A stretch of 64,000 nucleotides of DNA from Chitinophaga sancti (GTDB lineage: Bacteria > Bacteroidota > Bacteroidia > Chitinophagales > Chitinophagaceae): NCBI RefSeq assembly GCF_034424315.1, contig NZ_CP139972.1, forward strand, positions 4,650,001 through 4,714,000, read 5' to 3'. Shown piece by piece: positions 33,188-43,449 of this stretch. The notes below the pieces were generated by a model. It did no database searches. It had not been told where the DNA came from and saw only the letters and a program-made list of their open reading frames with translations. The first letter of the stretch is position 1. The number at the start of each line of letters is the position of its first letter. Position numbers and translations under genes: made by a program.

Positions 33188-33261
33188 TCGGGGCGGCAGG
33201 ATTCGAACCTGCGACCTCCTGCTCCCAAAGCAGGCGCGATACCGGGCTACGCTACGCCCCG
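33188..33261 (-). tRNA. tRNA-Pro (TGG anticodon)
   Basis: Read on the minus strand: acceptor CGGGGCG pairs with CGCCCCG, D-arm with AGCCCGGTA, anticodon stem CCTGC/GCAGG with loop CTTTGGGA holding TGG, T-loop GGTTCGAATCC, discriminator A. CCA is not encoded. 74 nt. The A+T-rich orphan tract ends beside it, the usual position for an integration site. Confidence 0.97.
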
Positions 33262-33422
33262 AAAAAGGACATCCATATCATGAATACCCCGTTGGGAGCG
33301 CAAACCTAACAAATTTTTTGAAAACTTACCACATTCCTATTCTATTTTTTTTCAAAATAACCCCAAAAACCCGGTTTACCTGCCTATCAAACATTCAAAA
33401 ATCCGCCCTGCCTGCAAAAAAT

Positions 33423-33452
33423 AAGCTTGCAGATGTGATTATCTGCAAGCTT
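33423..33452 (-). terminator. Terminator of the 1543-aa surface protein gene
   Basis: AAGCTTGCAGAT and ATCTGCAAGCTT around a 6-nt loop, followed on the minus strand by TATTTTTTG. It lies 34 bp past the stop. Confidence 0.85.
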
Positions 33453-33486
33453 CTCTAAAGGTCTCAATAAACGGTCGATTAAATAT

Positions 33487-36400
33487 TTAGTTCTTAGAAA
33501 CAAGTATCTTCTTCACATAAAAATCTCCATCATTATCCACCACTTTTAACAACACCACTCCTTTTAAAGTCACCGGAAGATTGATCCGGCATTCATCCCC
33601 AGGATTAAATAATTTCTGGAAAACCACCTCACCCAGGATATTTGACAGCGAAACCGCCCGGATATATTTATTCGTATAATCCCCCATTTTATGACTTAAA
33701 CTTAAGTTGATGACATCAATTGCCGGATTAGGATAAGCAGCCACTTCAATCAACTTCTCTTCCTGTTGGTAAGATTGTATAGTATTGGTAACGCTATTGG
33801 TCATCACAGGTTTATACTGATCAAACTGAATGCTGGCAGCATTTACCAACGTCGTTCCCGCCATTATTCCCTTATCAGGCGAAACTGAAAAAGAGATATA
33901 CCCCTGGCTACCATTCGCATCTGATACCGAATCAGTCAGATAAATGTTCTGGAAATGGAAAGTCAGCCTGTTCCCAGACAATGCCATACTTACCCCCGGA
34001 TGACTGGATGCAACGACCTTCAGCGTTGAAAGATCCAGGCCCTCCGGCAGTTCGTCTATAATATAAACGTCCGAAGCCGGATGATTCCCTATATTCTGGA
34101 ACTTGATTGTATAGGTTAACACATCAGATGACATGATATAGCCACCCTTACCATACCCAACCGGAGCCACTTCCATCTCGTTGGGATCAATAGCCCCCAC
34201 AACAGTGTAAGTGGCCTTACTTTGATTATTTGAATAGTCGCAATCGTTAACGGCCCCGTCTATCCAGGCATTAAAAGTGATCGTATCCCCGATATTTACA
34301 GTTGAACTTACTGAATGATTAAAACTGATCAACCGATCCTCATATGCGCCCATATCGCTCAGATTCCAGGAAACAATTACATATTTAATCCCATTCTCAG
34401 TAACGGTCTCTGTTTTAGAGAATGGCTGGGATGCTTGTGATATTGATACCGTAGCCGGCATTTTCAGTTTGGCTACCAGGAACGGAATCTTACTAATCCC
34501 TTTATTCGAAACCATCCAGGTAAACTGGTTATTCGTATACCCTTTACGAATAGCTGTACTACCAAAGATTACAGCAGGATCACTACCATTGCAGGAAAGT
34601 ATTATTGGTAACCAAACAGTATCTGGCTGCTTGCCCAGGGCAATAGTTACATTCATCTTACTGCAGGCAGGTACAACGTTTTTCCCGGGCAATGGCACAA
34701 TTGTATATGCACCAGCATTTAACCTTGTATAAAAATAGCCTGCTTTATCAGAGAAAATATTATAACTATTATTTACCCTTACACTTCCTTCAGGCACCAA
34801 TGGCTCCCCGGCATCCCTATGACAGTTATTATTCAGATCATTGTACAACGCGCCAACCAATTTTACAGACTGTGGTTCAGTGACCTGAATTATCTGCCTC
34901 GGCGCCACATTCACGATATATTGAATAATACCGCCCGGCCATTTCACCATTATTGAATCGACAGTAGTCGCTTTCCCCAAACCAAAATGTTGTTTATAAC
35001 TGTTCTGCCCACCAAAACCTGACTGTGAATTTACTTCCCGCATCTGCCAGATGTTGTTTGCTTTTACGAAAACATCGGCACCCACAGCGGACTTATTAGA
35101 CACTGTACCAGTGAGCTTGATTTCCAACCAGGCATTGCTGTTGCCATTATTAGTAAAAAACCCGTTCACCTGGCCGGAGTGTGTGCTTACGAAAAGATCA
35201 AGATCTCCATCATTATCATAATCACTCCATGCAGTTCCCATCGCTTTACCAAAATTGAAGGCAGGTAATTCATCGGTCTTACGCGTAAAATTACCCTTCC
35301 CGTCATTTAGGTAAAGAAAAGAACCATTCGAATCGTTAGCTACATATAAATCCTGGTCTCCATCGTTATCAATATCTGCAAACCCACATCCGTGCGAAGT
35401 TCCTTTGTCCTTCACCACCACACTATTTACTACTTTAGTAAAGTTGCCGCCACCATTATTGATGTACAGGAAATTCCCCTTCGAGTTAGCATTTGTGACA
35501 AAAAGGTCCAGGTCACCGTCATTATCTATATCACCCCAACAGCTTCCTACAGATTGTCCACCATCATTTGAAACTGCATTATCAACCCGGGAGAATTTAC
35601 CATTCCCCTCATTATGAAACAGTGAATTCTTATAGCCATTCCCGTTAGGAACAAACAAATCCGGGTAACCATCCGCATCATAATCAGCCCAGGTAGGTCC
35701 TACTGATTGATTTGCCTGCATTGGAATAACATCATCCAGCTCTTTTTCATATCCACCACTACCAGTACTATGGTATAATTCATTGTAACGGGTAGGGAAA
35801 TAATTGCAGAGGAAGAGATCTGCTTTGCCATCCTTATCATAATCAGCAAATGCAGCCCCATGATAATAAGATACATTTTTCACAAAAGGCAGATCATTGT
35901 TTCTAACAAGCGTACCATTATTATTTACATAAAAAGCATTGGGCTTCCTTGTATTATTGATGACCAACAAATCCAGATCCCCATCATTATCAGCATCCAC
36001 CCAGGAACCTGCCATTGAAATCGCTGTATCTTTTACAAACGAGTTGGCTGTATGCCGGGCAAAACCACCTTTTTTATCATTGAGATAAAGCAAACAAGGG
36101 AAATTACTTCTCCTGTCAGGCACAAAAAGGTCATCATACCCATCATTGTTAACATCCACCCAGTTAGCCGTCCAGGAATCAGTAGAATCCTTGCTAACAA
36201 GGTTATCGCTAAAATTTGAAAAGATTAATTTCGAAGCATTCAGCGGATTTACATTCACTACCTCTGTGGTTGACGACTGCTGTAATTGCCCATTTACCAT
36301 GCCTGTTACAATTGTCTCCACGGTGGAATTCACTGCCTTTTTAATCGGTGCATTCTCATTATCATTCGCAGCCGCGATCATCATCGTTTCTACCTTATAC

Positions 36401-38118
36401 TGACCACCACTTTTCAGGTTGGGTGTATTATCAAATTCTGCTGTAATCTTGTCTTTATCAACATTGATAGTACCGGAGATAGTGGGTGTAGCAGGTCCTG
36501 AAAAAGTAGAATTAACAATCTTCAGACCATCTTCTACAATCACCTGTACTTTTGTGCCGGCAACGTCACTTCCTGCATTTATATAAGCAGTTACTTTTAC
36601 TGTATCTGCAGGTATCGCATTAGAATTGGAAGTGATCGAATATTCGGTAAAGCTTTGTTCAAGGGGAGTTCCAGTGTAACACATCCAGTTATCCTGGAAG
36701 TTGGAGTTCATAACAGATATATTGTTATCACTTTCTATCAACAAATAAGGTCTTTCCGGTCCTGATGGAGTGCCGGTACCATTATATATACTCTTCCAGT
36801 CACTTAAGGTTAAATAGCAATCCGCATACCGCCCTGGTGCGATTTTGAACACCCGGTTAATTTTCTTGCCTCCAGTATAAGCATCCTTTACAGTCACAAC
36901 AGCGCCCTTGATTGAAAACATGTAAACATGTGTAAGCAGCTGGCCAAAAGCCTTACCTGTAAACGGATCAACTACGTTATTTTCACTACTCGGAGGGGCC
37001 ATATAGCTCAGGAACTTGTTCCCCGAAGTCGTTCCATTCTCCGCACTTACCATCGTTGCCATATCACTGGTACCGGGTGCACCGGTTTCAAACCAGTTCC
37101 CTTCAAAAACCGACACTCTTTTACCTGCAGTACAGGTAATACGAAATACAGTTGAATAACTGACATTCCCTTCAGTCTTTCCCACCCAATCATTCGCCTG
37201 TAAGCGGTTGAGCGTAAAACTTTTTACCGCCACCCAACTACCATTATTATACCGTTCCAGTTTCACAGCATTGGCATCATCCCAGCTAACGATCCTGATT
37301 TCCTGCTCACCCCCACTCTGATAGGGTACAGCAAAGTACATCAGCTCTCCCGAAGAACTTCCATTAGATGTGGGTACATATCCGCCACCATCTCTTTCAT
37401 TACCATACAAGGCACCATATTGAACGGTAATGGGTTTATCGGATATAATCATATAGGTTTCGCCCGCACCCATTATATCTCTCCCATTGGTATACTTGTA
37501 GATAATGTCCTCCCCTATATTCAGTTTCCGGGTGAATACAACGCTGTCCTGACCCATTTTGACATCAGTGAACCCGGTATTGGTCTTAGGCTGTGTACTA
37601 ATCTTTTTGAAAATAACAGTTGTATTATTATCATAGGGAAAAACATTGATATCCCTTTTGGAAGAAGAATACGGAGGGGAGTAAATAATGAATTTCTGAC
37701 CAATGGATTTTTTATCAGTAGAAGGTACCCAGTCATGCTGCCAGTCACTATTTGTGGATTGAGAAGCATACACAAGTTTATTGCTCTTTACAATAAAGTA
37801 ATCTCCATCCCATTTAAGGATGCCTCCGGATGCATACCGGGCATCATCATTTATACCATTATCCCTGATATAAAGCACATAACTTTGCCCGGCCATCAGT
37901 ATGCCGCTTTTGCTATCATCCGTATCGCCGTCAGCGCCATCGTCAATGATCTCAAAAGTGGTGCTATCATAAATAGCAGTGACAATTAATGCCACATCCC
38001 GTCGCACAGCATCATTGTTTGGTGGTACGTATATTTGAAAATAAGTAGAAGGTTCGCCTGTAGCGAATAATTTGTTTATTAACAGTATGAGTATAAAAAG
38101 TAAAATTCCCTTCTTCAT
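33487..38118 (-). CDS. Giant T9SS surface protein with VCBS/FG-GAP repeats
   Basis: 1543 residues. Order seen: signal peptide (about 1-20); a large N-terminal region resembling the IgGFc-binding-like module of Bacteroidota adhesins (about 25-490); seven D-x-D/N-x-D-G-x-x-D-L calcium motifs of FG-GAP/VCBS repeats (about 650-1015); an ASPIC/UnbV-like segment (QHFGLGKATTVDSIMVKWPG); an SdrD-B-like Ca-binding unit (LYNDLNNNCHRDAGEPL); a DUF11-like beta domain (LTYTIKFQNIGNHPASDVYI); and a C-terminal T9SS type A sorting domain (AAYPNPAIDVINLSL). It is secreted through type IX secretion and probably attached to the cell surface, with a likely adhesive role. The next gene upstream is another T9SS substrate, so the two form a surface-protein pair. 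Confidence 0.92.
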   Translation of the reverse strand: MKKGILLFILILLINKLFATGEPSTYFQIYVPPNNDAVRRDVALIVTAIYDSTTFEIIDDGADGDTDDSKSGILMAGQSYVLYIRDNGINDDARYASGGILKWDGDYFIVKSNKLVYASQSTNSDWQHDWVPSTDKKSIGQKFIIYSPPYSSSKRDINVFPYDNNTTVIFKKISTQPKTNTGFTDVKMGQDSVVFTRKLNIGEDIIYKYTNGRDIMGAGETYMIISDKPITVQYGALYGNERDGGGYVPTSNGSSSGELMYFAVPYQSGGEQEIRIVSWDDANAVKLERYNNGSWVAVKSFTLNRLQANDWVGKTEGNVSYSTVFRITCTAGKRVSVFEGNWFETGAPGTSDMATMVSAENGTTSGNKFLSYMAPPSSENNVVDPFTGKAFGQLLTHVYMFSIKGAVVTVKDAYTGGKKINRVFKIAPGRYADCYLTLSDWKSIYNGTGTPSGPERPYLLIESDNNISVMNSNFQDNWMCYTGTPLEQSFTEYSITSNSNAIPADTVKVTAYINAGSDVAGTKVQVIVEDGLKIVNSTFSGPATPTISGTINVDKDKITAEFDNTPNLKSGGQYKVETMMIAAANDNENAPIKKAVNSTVETIVTGMVNGQLQQSSTTEVVNVNPLNASKLIFSNFSDNLVSKDSTDSWTANWVDVNNDGYDDLFVPDRRSNFPCLLYLNDKKGGFARHTANSFVKDTAISMAGSWVDADNDGDLDLLVINNTRKPNAFYVNNNGTLVRNNDLPFVKNVSYYHGAAFADYDKDGKADLFLCNYFPTRYNELYHSTGSGGYEKELDDVIPMQANQSVGPTWADYDADGYPDLFVPNGNGYKNSLFHNEGNGKFSRVDNAVSNDGGQSVGSCWGDIDNDGDLDLFVTNANSKGNFLYINNGGGNFTKVVNSVVVKDKGTSHGCGFADIDNDGDQDLYVANDSNGSFLYLNDGKGNFTRKTDELPAFNFGKAMGTAWSDYDNDGDLDLFVSTHSGQVNGFFTNNGNSNAWLEIKLTGTVSNKSAVGADVFVKANNIWQMREVNSQSGFGGQNSYKQHFGLGKATTVDSIMVKWPGGIIQYIVNVAPRQIIQVTEPQSVKLVGALYNDLNNNCHRDAGEPLVPEGSVRVNNSYNIFSDKAGYFYTRLNAGAYTIVPLPGKNVVPACSKMNVTIALGKQPDTVWLPIILSCNGSDPAVIFGSTAIRKGYTNNQFTWMVSNKGISKIPFLVAKLKMPATVSISQASQPFSKTETVTENGIKYVIVSWNLSDMGAYEDRLISFNHSVSSTVNIGDTITFNAWIDGAVNDCDYSNNQSKATYTVVGAIDPNEMEVAPVGYGKGGYIMSSDVLTYTIKFQNIGNHPASDVYIIDELPEGLDLSTLKVVASSHPGVSMALSGNRLTFHFQNIYLTDSVSDANGSQGYISFSVSPDKGIMAGTTLVNAASIQFDQYKPVMTNSVTNTIQSYQQEEKLIEVAAYPNPAIDVINLSLSHKMGDYTNKYIRAVSLSNILGEVVFQKLFNPGDECRINLPVTLKGVVLLKVVDNDGDFYVKKILVSKN

Positions 38119-38269
38119 ATTGCTTAATTTTCACTAAGCAATACCAGTTTCAATCCAGATTTACAAATATCTGAAAATCAAACACTTACAAAAATGGCAT
38201 GGACGTTTTTTTTCCACCAGGTGGAAGAATAGTTTCAATTGGGGATAAAATCTTTATAGGGAAAGGGGC

Positions 38270-41143
38270 TTATTGCTTTATAAACCATTGCGCTGATATG
38301 CCAGACGAAGACCTGATTATTAGTAAATACATACCAGGCATCAATTTTTGTACATCTACGACCGTTTTCGAAACAGCCTTCTTATCCTGGATCTTTTTCC
38401 CCTGCGCATCATAAATACTCAACAAGGCATTGTCGGCAATATTCACTGTCAGGTAGTCATGTGCAGGATTCGGGTATATAGCAATTGTTTTCTTAGCCTC
38501 ATCTTTCATCAATGCCATCATCACCTCCAGCTCATCCGCACCAATAGTAGGAACCGGATGCCGCTCATCACCATCATAATCGTCTGTAACAGGAGTGGAA
38601 GAGGTACCCGCAACTAATGCACTGTTTCCGCTTAATAAATGCAGATCGGCAGTTGTCGTATCTACAAAAGATACAGGTACAGAGATCGAATGAGCATCCA
38701 TATTACTGCTATCTTTAAAATCAGCGAAACTGAGTGGTTTATTGTACCATAATCCCACAGTGGCCGGATTTACACTATACAAATCATTATAGTTAGATAA
38801 TATCCATTCCTGTGCAGGCATGGGCCTTTCATTCACCAGTGCATAATGTTTGCCGGTACCGCCGGTTCTGGTATTATAATAGACATTATTCACGGAAGTA
38901 ACAGTCGTACCTGTAAACCTTGATTTTCTAAACGCAGCAGAAATGTTAGTACCAGTAGCAGTTCCACCAATTGAAATGCTATTGAAATAAGCGGTAACTG
39001 CGGTAGAAATTTGCAACAGGTTAATACCATACACTTCCGTCTTAGCCGGCTCCAGCCTGATCATATTGTTTTGAACAGTAAAAGATCCTGCACCAGATGC
39101 GCCGTTTAACAACACACCGCTCACATTACCTGAGCTTGCCAAAGGTGTTCTCAGATCATATATCCTATTTTTGAGCACCTGCAAAACATTGGTATTGCCA
39201 CTATGCAGGCAGGTGATGCCCGCCACATAAGCCACAGAAGTAGCCGTGTTTTCCAGGTCATAAATCATATTGCCCTGTATTCGCACAGGAGCATTTCGTG
39301 GACCCCTGGCACTTATTCCCTGCACAGCAGGAGAATACTGCGTACCTGAATAGGCAGCAGGGTTATGCAGGGAATGAATAGTATTAGTATCCACATAAAA
39401 ATACTGGTAATAAGTGTTCGTGTTCTCTATGCCTGTTACGATAGCAGCAGTATTCGTGCTGGTAGTATATAAATCATACACATGATTTCGCCTGATAGTA
39501 TTATTCATATAGGCACTTGCTGATCCGGTTCCAATTACATTATCAGAAAAGATACCCCTTACAGATCCGTTTACGGCACCATTATTATTATACAATCCAT
39601 ATACCTGGTTATCTTCAATGATATTATTGGCGGTAAATGCACCAGCACTGTTCAACCTGAAAGCATAAATCCCGTTTATATTTACATTTGAAGATAAATC
39701 ACTGACAGTACTATTCCGGCAAAATACCTGCTGATAATTGTTATGAATAAGGGCTATTCCGGCTACAGCGCCACTATCTGCATGAATAGCAAACTGGCGT
39801 ACGGCGCAATGTTCTATCAAGACAGAATCAGTACCAACATCCTTTGAAATCCCTTTTACCTGCGCGTTAGCCAAGGGTGCATCCGCACTGATTCCGCCTA
39901 CCTCCATGTTCCTTAATCGCAGGGCAGATTGGCTGCCAAGAGAAAGGTTACTCAATAAAACACCTGTAATATTCATGGCGGTACAGCCAGGGCATTCCAC
40001 ACGTATTACACCGGTATCAGTGACTGATCCAACAATATTCTTTTTTGATTCACCAATTAAATCATTGGTGCGGGAAAATACCATGCCGGTAAATCCCACA
40101 CTACCTGTGGAAGACAGGAGCTTAAAATTAGTAACTACATTCCCATCAACCTGTCCGCGATTTCTGTTTGAATTACTTCCATCATATAAACCCGTAATAC
40201 TGATATTATCTCCTGAATAATAAGCAGGATGTCCGCCCGCTTGCGCAGCGCTGCCACCTATATAGTTATCTTTGTTGATATTCCAGTTGGCCGTAGGTTC
40301 CAGGTACATAAAGTACTGGCTCTGGTTGATAGTATCTGTCTGGTAAATACTATTCCCGCTCACGGTGATGAAGCCTTCGTGATAGGTGAGATAAATACCT
40401 GCGGTAAAAGGGATATCTATGTTTGCAGTATTGTAATTATAAAAACCGTGTACCAGGTTATTGGAAAAAGTATTGTAATAATTATAACCGAGGTTTTGAA
40501 GGATAAACCTACCCAGGATACCATATAGCATTCCTCTATTGTTTGCCGGCCTGATATCGTTGTGATCTATTACATTATAGGCGTTTTTAAGCGTAGTATT
40601 GACCGCTGTTTCACCCAATACGATGTTCCCGCTTTCTTTCGTTTGTCCGGAGCCCTCAATATTACAATATCGGATGGTGTTCCCCTGGGCGCCATTAATA
40701 AAACGGATGGTAGAACTGCGCACAGTCAGGCTACTATGGATATTGGTAATTGTCAGGCTTCTGACGGTATCTGAATCATGGATTCTGCCATCAATAATCA
40801 CACTATCGGCACCATTCAGGTCAATCATGGCTGAGGGCAGATTACCCCGAAGTGAACAAACGACAGTGGGGCGGATCTTTATGGTAACATAATTGGAAGT
40901 GCCTCCGCTTGCATTGAGTTTAGCGGTACTTGTTTCTGTAGTAGAACCTGTGATGGATATATTAATGACACCCTGATGGGTGCCGGCGTTAATGGCGTCG
41001 AATGCTCTTTTAAGCGTGGAATAAGTGCTGTCTGGTAAACCAATGCTGGCATTTACTGAAACCTGGGCATGCATGCAAAGCGTACTTATCAGTGATAGTA
41101 TAAGAAGGAGGTAGCATTTGTACATGGAATAAAGGTTTAACAA
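38270..41143 (-). CDS. T9SS surface protein with parallel beta-helix
   Basis: 957 residues. After an N-terminal signal segment (about 1-27, with CYLLLILSLISTLCMHAQ) come many short repeats of the right-handed beta-helix type, seen as recurring N-x-I and N-x-V turns such as GNTIRYCNIEGSG, ENTNTYYQYFYVDTNTIHSL and VQNNMIRLEPAKTEVYGINL. The C-terminus is a T9SS type A domain (IAIYPNPAHDYLTVNI, then IYDAQGKKIQDKKAVSKTVV). Such beta-helix proteins are adhesins or polysaccharide-binding/lyase-like proteins. No catalytic residues can be named. It lies 151 bp upstream of the 1543-aa gene on the same strand. Confidence 0.88.
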   Translation of the reverse strand: MLNLYSMYKCYLLLILSLISTLCMHAQVSVNASIGLPDSTYSTLKRAFDAINAGTHQGVINISITGSTTETSTAKLNASGGTSNYVTIKIRPTVVCSLRGNLPSAMIDLNGADSVIIDGRIHDSDTVRSLTITNIHSSLTVRSSTIRFINGAQGNTIRYCNIEGSGQTKESGNIVLGETAVNTTLKNAYNVIDHNDIRPANNRGMLYGILGRFILQNLGYNYYNTFSNNLVHGFYNYNTANIDIPFTAGIYLTYHEGFITVSGNSIYQTDTINQSQYFMYLEPTANWNINKDNYIGGSAAQAGGHPAYYSGDNISITGLYDGSNSNRNRGQVDGNVVTNFKLLSSTGSVGFTGMVFSRTNDLIGESKKNIVGSVTDTGVIRVECPGCTAMNITGVLLSNLSLGSQSALRLRNMEVGGISADAPLANAQVKGISKDVGTDSVLIEHCAVRQFAIHADSGAVAGIALIHNNYQQVFCRNSTVSDLSSNVNINGIYAFRLNSAGAFTANNIIEDNQVYGLYNNNGAVNGSVRGIFSDNVIGTGSASAYMNNTIRRNHVYDLYTTSTNTAAIVTGIENTNTYYQYFYVDTNTIHSLHNPAAYSGTQYSPAVQGISARGPRNAPVRIQGNMIYDLENTATSVAYVAGITCLHSGNTNVLQVLKNRIYDLRTPLASSGNVSGVLLNGASGAGSFTVQNNMIRLEPAKTEVYGINLLQISTAVTAYFNSISIGGTATGTNISAAFRKSRFTGTTVTSVNNVYYNTRTGGTGKHYALVNERPMPAQEWILSNYNDLYSVNPATVGLWYNKPLSFADFKDSSNMDAHSISVPVSFVDTTTADLHLLSGNSALVAGTSSTPVTDDYDGDERHPVPTIGADELEVMMALMKDEAKKTIAIYPNPAHDYLTVNIADNALLSIYDAQGKKIQDKKAVSKTVVDVQKLMPGMYLLIIRSSSGISAQWFIKQ

Positions 41144-41222
41144 TTGAGGGATAACATCTTTATTAAATTAAGGAATAAAGTTGTTACAAAAACTACTTGA
41201 CATAGTAGGATAGAGGAGGGTG

Positions 41223-41897
41223 TTAAACGCATGCTATAAACTTGTATCCGCTGCCGTAGACAGACTTAATGCGATACCCTTCGGATACTAATTTCCGTTT
41301 CAGGTTTTTAATATGCTCATATATGATATCATAGCTCTCCGGATGAATAGCAGATTGTCCATTCAGGTGTTCAGCAATTGTATTTTTAGCAATTACGTTT
41401 CCTTTATTAATAATCAGGAATAGAAGCAACTCATATTCTGTTTTCGTAAGACAAATATCGCGATCTGCTATATACACAGCTCTTGATGCTGTATCAATTT
41501 TTAATTGCTGGAATACAATGTGAGTAGCTGCTTTCAAAAACCGACTGCGGGTCACAGCTTCAAACCTTGCACTGAGTTCTGCCAAATGAAATGGCTTGGA
41601 CAGATAATCATCTGCACCTGCTTTAAGAGCCATCACCTTGTCTTCCAAGGAATTTTTTGCAGAAATAACAATCACCCTATCTGATCCTTTTCCTCGTCTA
41701 AGATCTTGTAATAAACGCAGTCCATCCTCTCCGTAAAAACTCAGATCTAATAATATACAGTCATAACTGAATTGACCGATCAATGATCGACCTTCATTCA
41801 TATCAGCAGTCAGTTCACAAAGATTATCCTCTTGTTCCAGGTAACGGCGGATATCCTGTGCGAGCTGCATTTCGGCTGTTACAATTAAAATCTTCAT
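41223..41897 (-). CDS. OmpR/PhoB-type response regulator
   Basis: 224 residues from the ATG at 41897 (MKILIVTAEMQLAQDIRRYL). The frame runs 32 codons further upstream, but those residues are not part of the receiver. Receiver domain with phospho-acceptor Asp51 (CILLDLSFYGEDGL), Lys about 102 (DDYLSKPF), and a C-terminal winged helix (LTKTEYELLLFLIINKGNVI, VYGSGYKF). No histidine kinase sits beside it, so it is an orphan regulator. It may control the T9SS genes downstream on the same strand or the divergent PepSY gene; both are inference. Confidence 0.92.
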   Translation of the reverse strand: MKILIVTAEMQLAQDIRRYLEQEDNLCELTADMNEGRSLIGQFSYDCILLDLSFYGEDGLRLLQDLRRGKGSDRVIVISAKNSLEDKVMALKAGADDYLSKPFHLAELSARFEAVTRSRFLKAATHIVFQQLKIDTASRAVYIADRDICLTKTEYELLLFLIINKGNVIAKNTIAEHLNGQSAIHPESYDIIYEHIKNLKRKLVSEGYRIKSVYGSGYKFIACV

Positions 41898-42005
41898 TTG
41901 ATATAAAGATTCGGGGCAATTCTGAATAAATTCTGTGTTACAGTTATCCGGATTATTCCCAGATTCGGAAAATAGATTCGCTTTTATCAACAAAACTTAA
42001 CTTTT

Positions 42006-42410
42006 ATGATAAAGTCAAATGCACTACTGTTAGTAGCACTACTACCTGTATTATCATTGTTTGCACAGGATGCACCTAAGCCGGCTGTGAGTGCGTTTCA
42101 AAAAAACTTTCCGGCTGCAACTAAAGCGAAATGGGAAAAAGAGAAGAATGATTACGAGGTAATATTCAATTATGAGGCGAAAGAGATGTCTGCAGTGTTT
42201 ACAAAATCCGGCCAATTCCTGGAGAAGGAGGAAGTGATCACGGCACAACAGCTACCGGCAAAAGTAAGTGCTTATTTGAAGCAACATTACAATAATGCTG
42301 TAATCAAAGAAACTGCAAAAATAACGAAGGCGGATGGAAGTATCCAATATGAAGCAGAGGTGAATAAAAAGGATTTGATCTTTAACGGGGAGGGAGAATT
42401 GGTGAAGTAA
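42006..42410 (+). CDS. Exported PepSY-like protein
   Basis: 134 residues: signal peptide (about 1-20, ...SLFAQ) and a PepSY-like domain of the type often annotated as putative beta-lactamase-inhibitor-like (AVSAFQKNFPAATKAKWEKE, YEVIFNYEAKEMSAVFTKSG, YLKQHYNNAVIKETAKITKA). These small periplasmic proteins are common in Bacteroidota near two-component systems and may buffer cell-envelope stress. Divergent from the response regulator, 108 bp away, so probably its target. Confidence 0.85.
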   Translation: MIKSNALLLVALLPVLSLFAQDAPKPAVSAFQKNFPAATKAKWEKEKNDYEVIFNYEAKEMSAVFTKSGQFLEKEEVITAQQLPAKVSAYLKQHYNNAVIKETAKITKADGSIQYEAEVNKKDLIFNGEGELVK

Positions 42411-42433
42411 TAAGAGGCTTTCCTGTTAATATA

Positions 42434-42468
42434 AAAAGCGCTTTCAGGCTTTATCTGAAAGCGCTTTT
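42434..42468 (+). terminator. Terminator of the PepSY-like gene
   Basis: AAAAGCGCTTTCAG and CTGAAAGCGCTTTT, perfect 14-bp stem with a 7-nt loop, 23 bp after the stop. Confidence 0.85.
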
Positions 42469-42613
42469 AAAGATATTTCTATTCATTAGTAACAGTATTC
42501 CAATACCTGAATTCTTAAGCAGTCAATTTCATTCCCCAGCTTATCCCTTACCAGCTACATTCCTGCGTCATAACATCATCCTTCCCAATGGCAGCAGTTC
42601 ATTTTAAGCCATA

Positions 42614-42817
42614 CTATTCCACATATTCCAAAATATCCCCCGGCTGACAATTCAACACCTTACATATTGCCTCAAGCGTTTCCAGTCTGATAGCCTTTGC
42701 TTTACCGGTTTTTAAAATTGAGAGATTGGACATCGTAATGCCTACTTTTCCACTTAGCTCAGTCAGAGACATCTTACGCCTGGCTAGCATTACATCTATG
42801 TTTATGACAATTGGCAT
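42614..42817 (-). CDS. XRE/Cro-type HTH regulator (67 aa)
   Basis: Start ATG at 42817 (MPIVINIDVMLARRKMSLTE); the frame extends upstream into non-homologous sequence. A single Cro/C1-type helix-turn-helix (LTELSGKVGITMSNLSILKT, ending ICKVLNCQPGDILEY). It starts 2 bp after the stop of the DUF2975 gene. DUF2975-HTH pairs are widespread in Firmicutes and Bacteroidota, where the small regulator is thought to control its own operon. Confidence 0.9.
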   Translation of the reverse strand: MPIVINIDVMLARRKMSLTELSGKVGITMSNLSILKTGKAKAIRLETLEAICKVLNCQPGDILEYVE

Positions 42818-42819
42818 AA

Positions 42820-43449
42820 TTATACAGTTAAGTCGTTGTATGTTTGTAATTCTACTCCACGTTGATATATCACTGCTACTACCCATGTAATCGCACCGAT
42901 AACAAATCCACTACCAACCTCGGATTCCAGTTTAAATGCCAAAGCCGGAACCTGTTGATGCAGATACTGGTTGAAGATGATATTATTGATCACGTTTACG
43001 ATATCGGCAATTACGAATACAGCAGCTACATTTTTCAAACGTCTTACAATCTTTCCGTTAAATGGAGCATCCAGCTGGAGTTCTTTCAGGATTTTCCTGA
43101 ACGTCCAGAGCGTAAAGATCCCCATAAGAAAGTGGATTAAAGTCATGAACATTGTATAATATCCAAAAGGAGTCGATGGTGTTATCTGCACATTGTATTC
43201 ATTTTCAACCAACTGGTAACGCAGCTGTTTGTCTGCTGAAAACACCACTTCAGAAAGGCTTTTCGCTTTGTTAACACCAAAGGCCATTACCTTATAATTA
43301 TTACTGGTAAACGCAGAATGATTCAATGGGTTATTAGCTGTTATATTTACAATCGAGAAAAAAGAAAAGACGATCGTCCAGCAAAGGAGAAAATAAAACC
43401 CTATCGTGGTAAGCACCTTGAAAATTGCGATGATATTTTTAGGTTTCAT
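42820..43449 (-). CDS. DUF2975 membrane protein
   Basis: 209 residues. A membrane helix at about 8-30, an exported loop, then three further helices (about 98-115, 138-160, 178-198) in the DUF2975 arrangement with the conserved LWTFRKILKELQ-type loop. The protein is the membrane partner of the small HTH regulator that follows after 2 bp. Its biochemical role is unknown. Confidence 0.88.
   Translation of the reverse strand: MKPKNIIAIFKVLTTIGFYFLLCWTIVFSFFSIVNITANNPLNHSAFTSNNYKVMAFGVNKAKSLSEVVFSADKQLRYQLVENEYNVQITPSTPFGYYTMFMTLIHFLMGIFTLWTFRKILKELQLDAPFNGKIVRRLKNVAAVFVIADIVNVINNIIFNQYLHQQVPALAFKLESEVGSGFVIGAITWVVAVIYQRGVELQTYNDLTV

Noticed and set aside
37420..37989. 189-codon plus-strand ORF
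   Set aside because: Antisense to the 1543-aa surface protein; no start context or domain.
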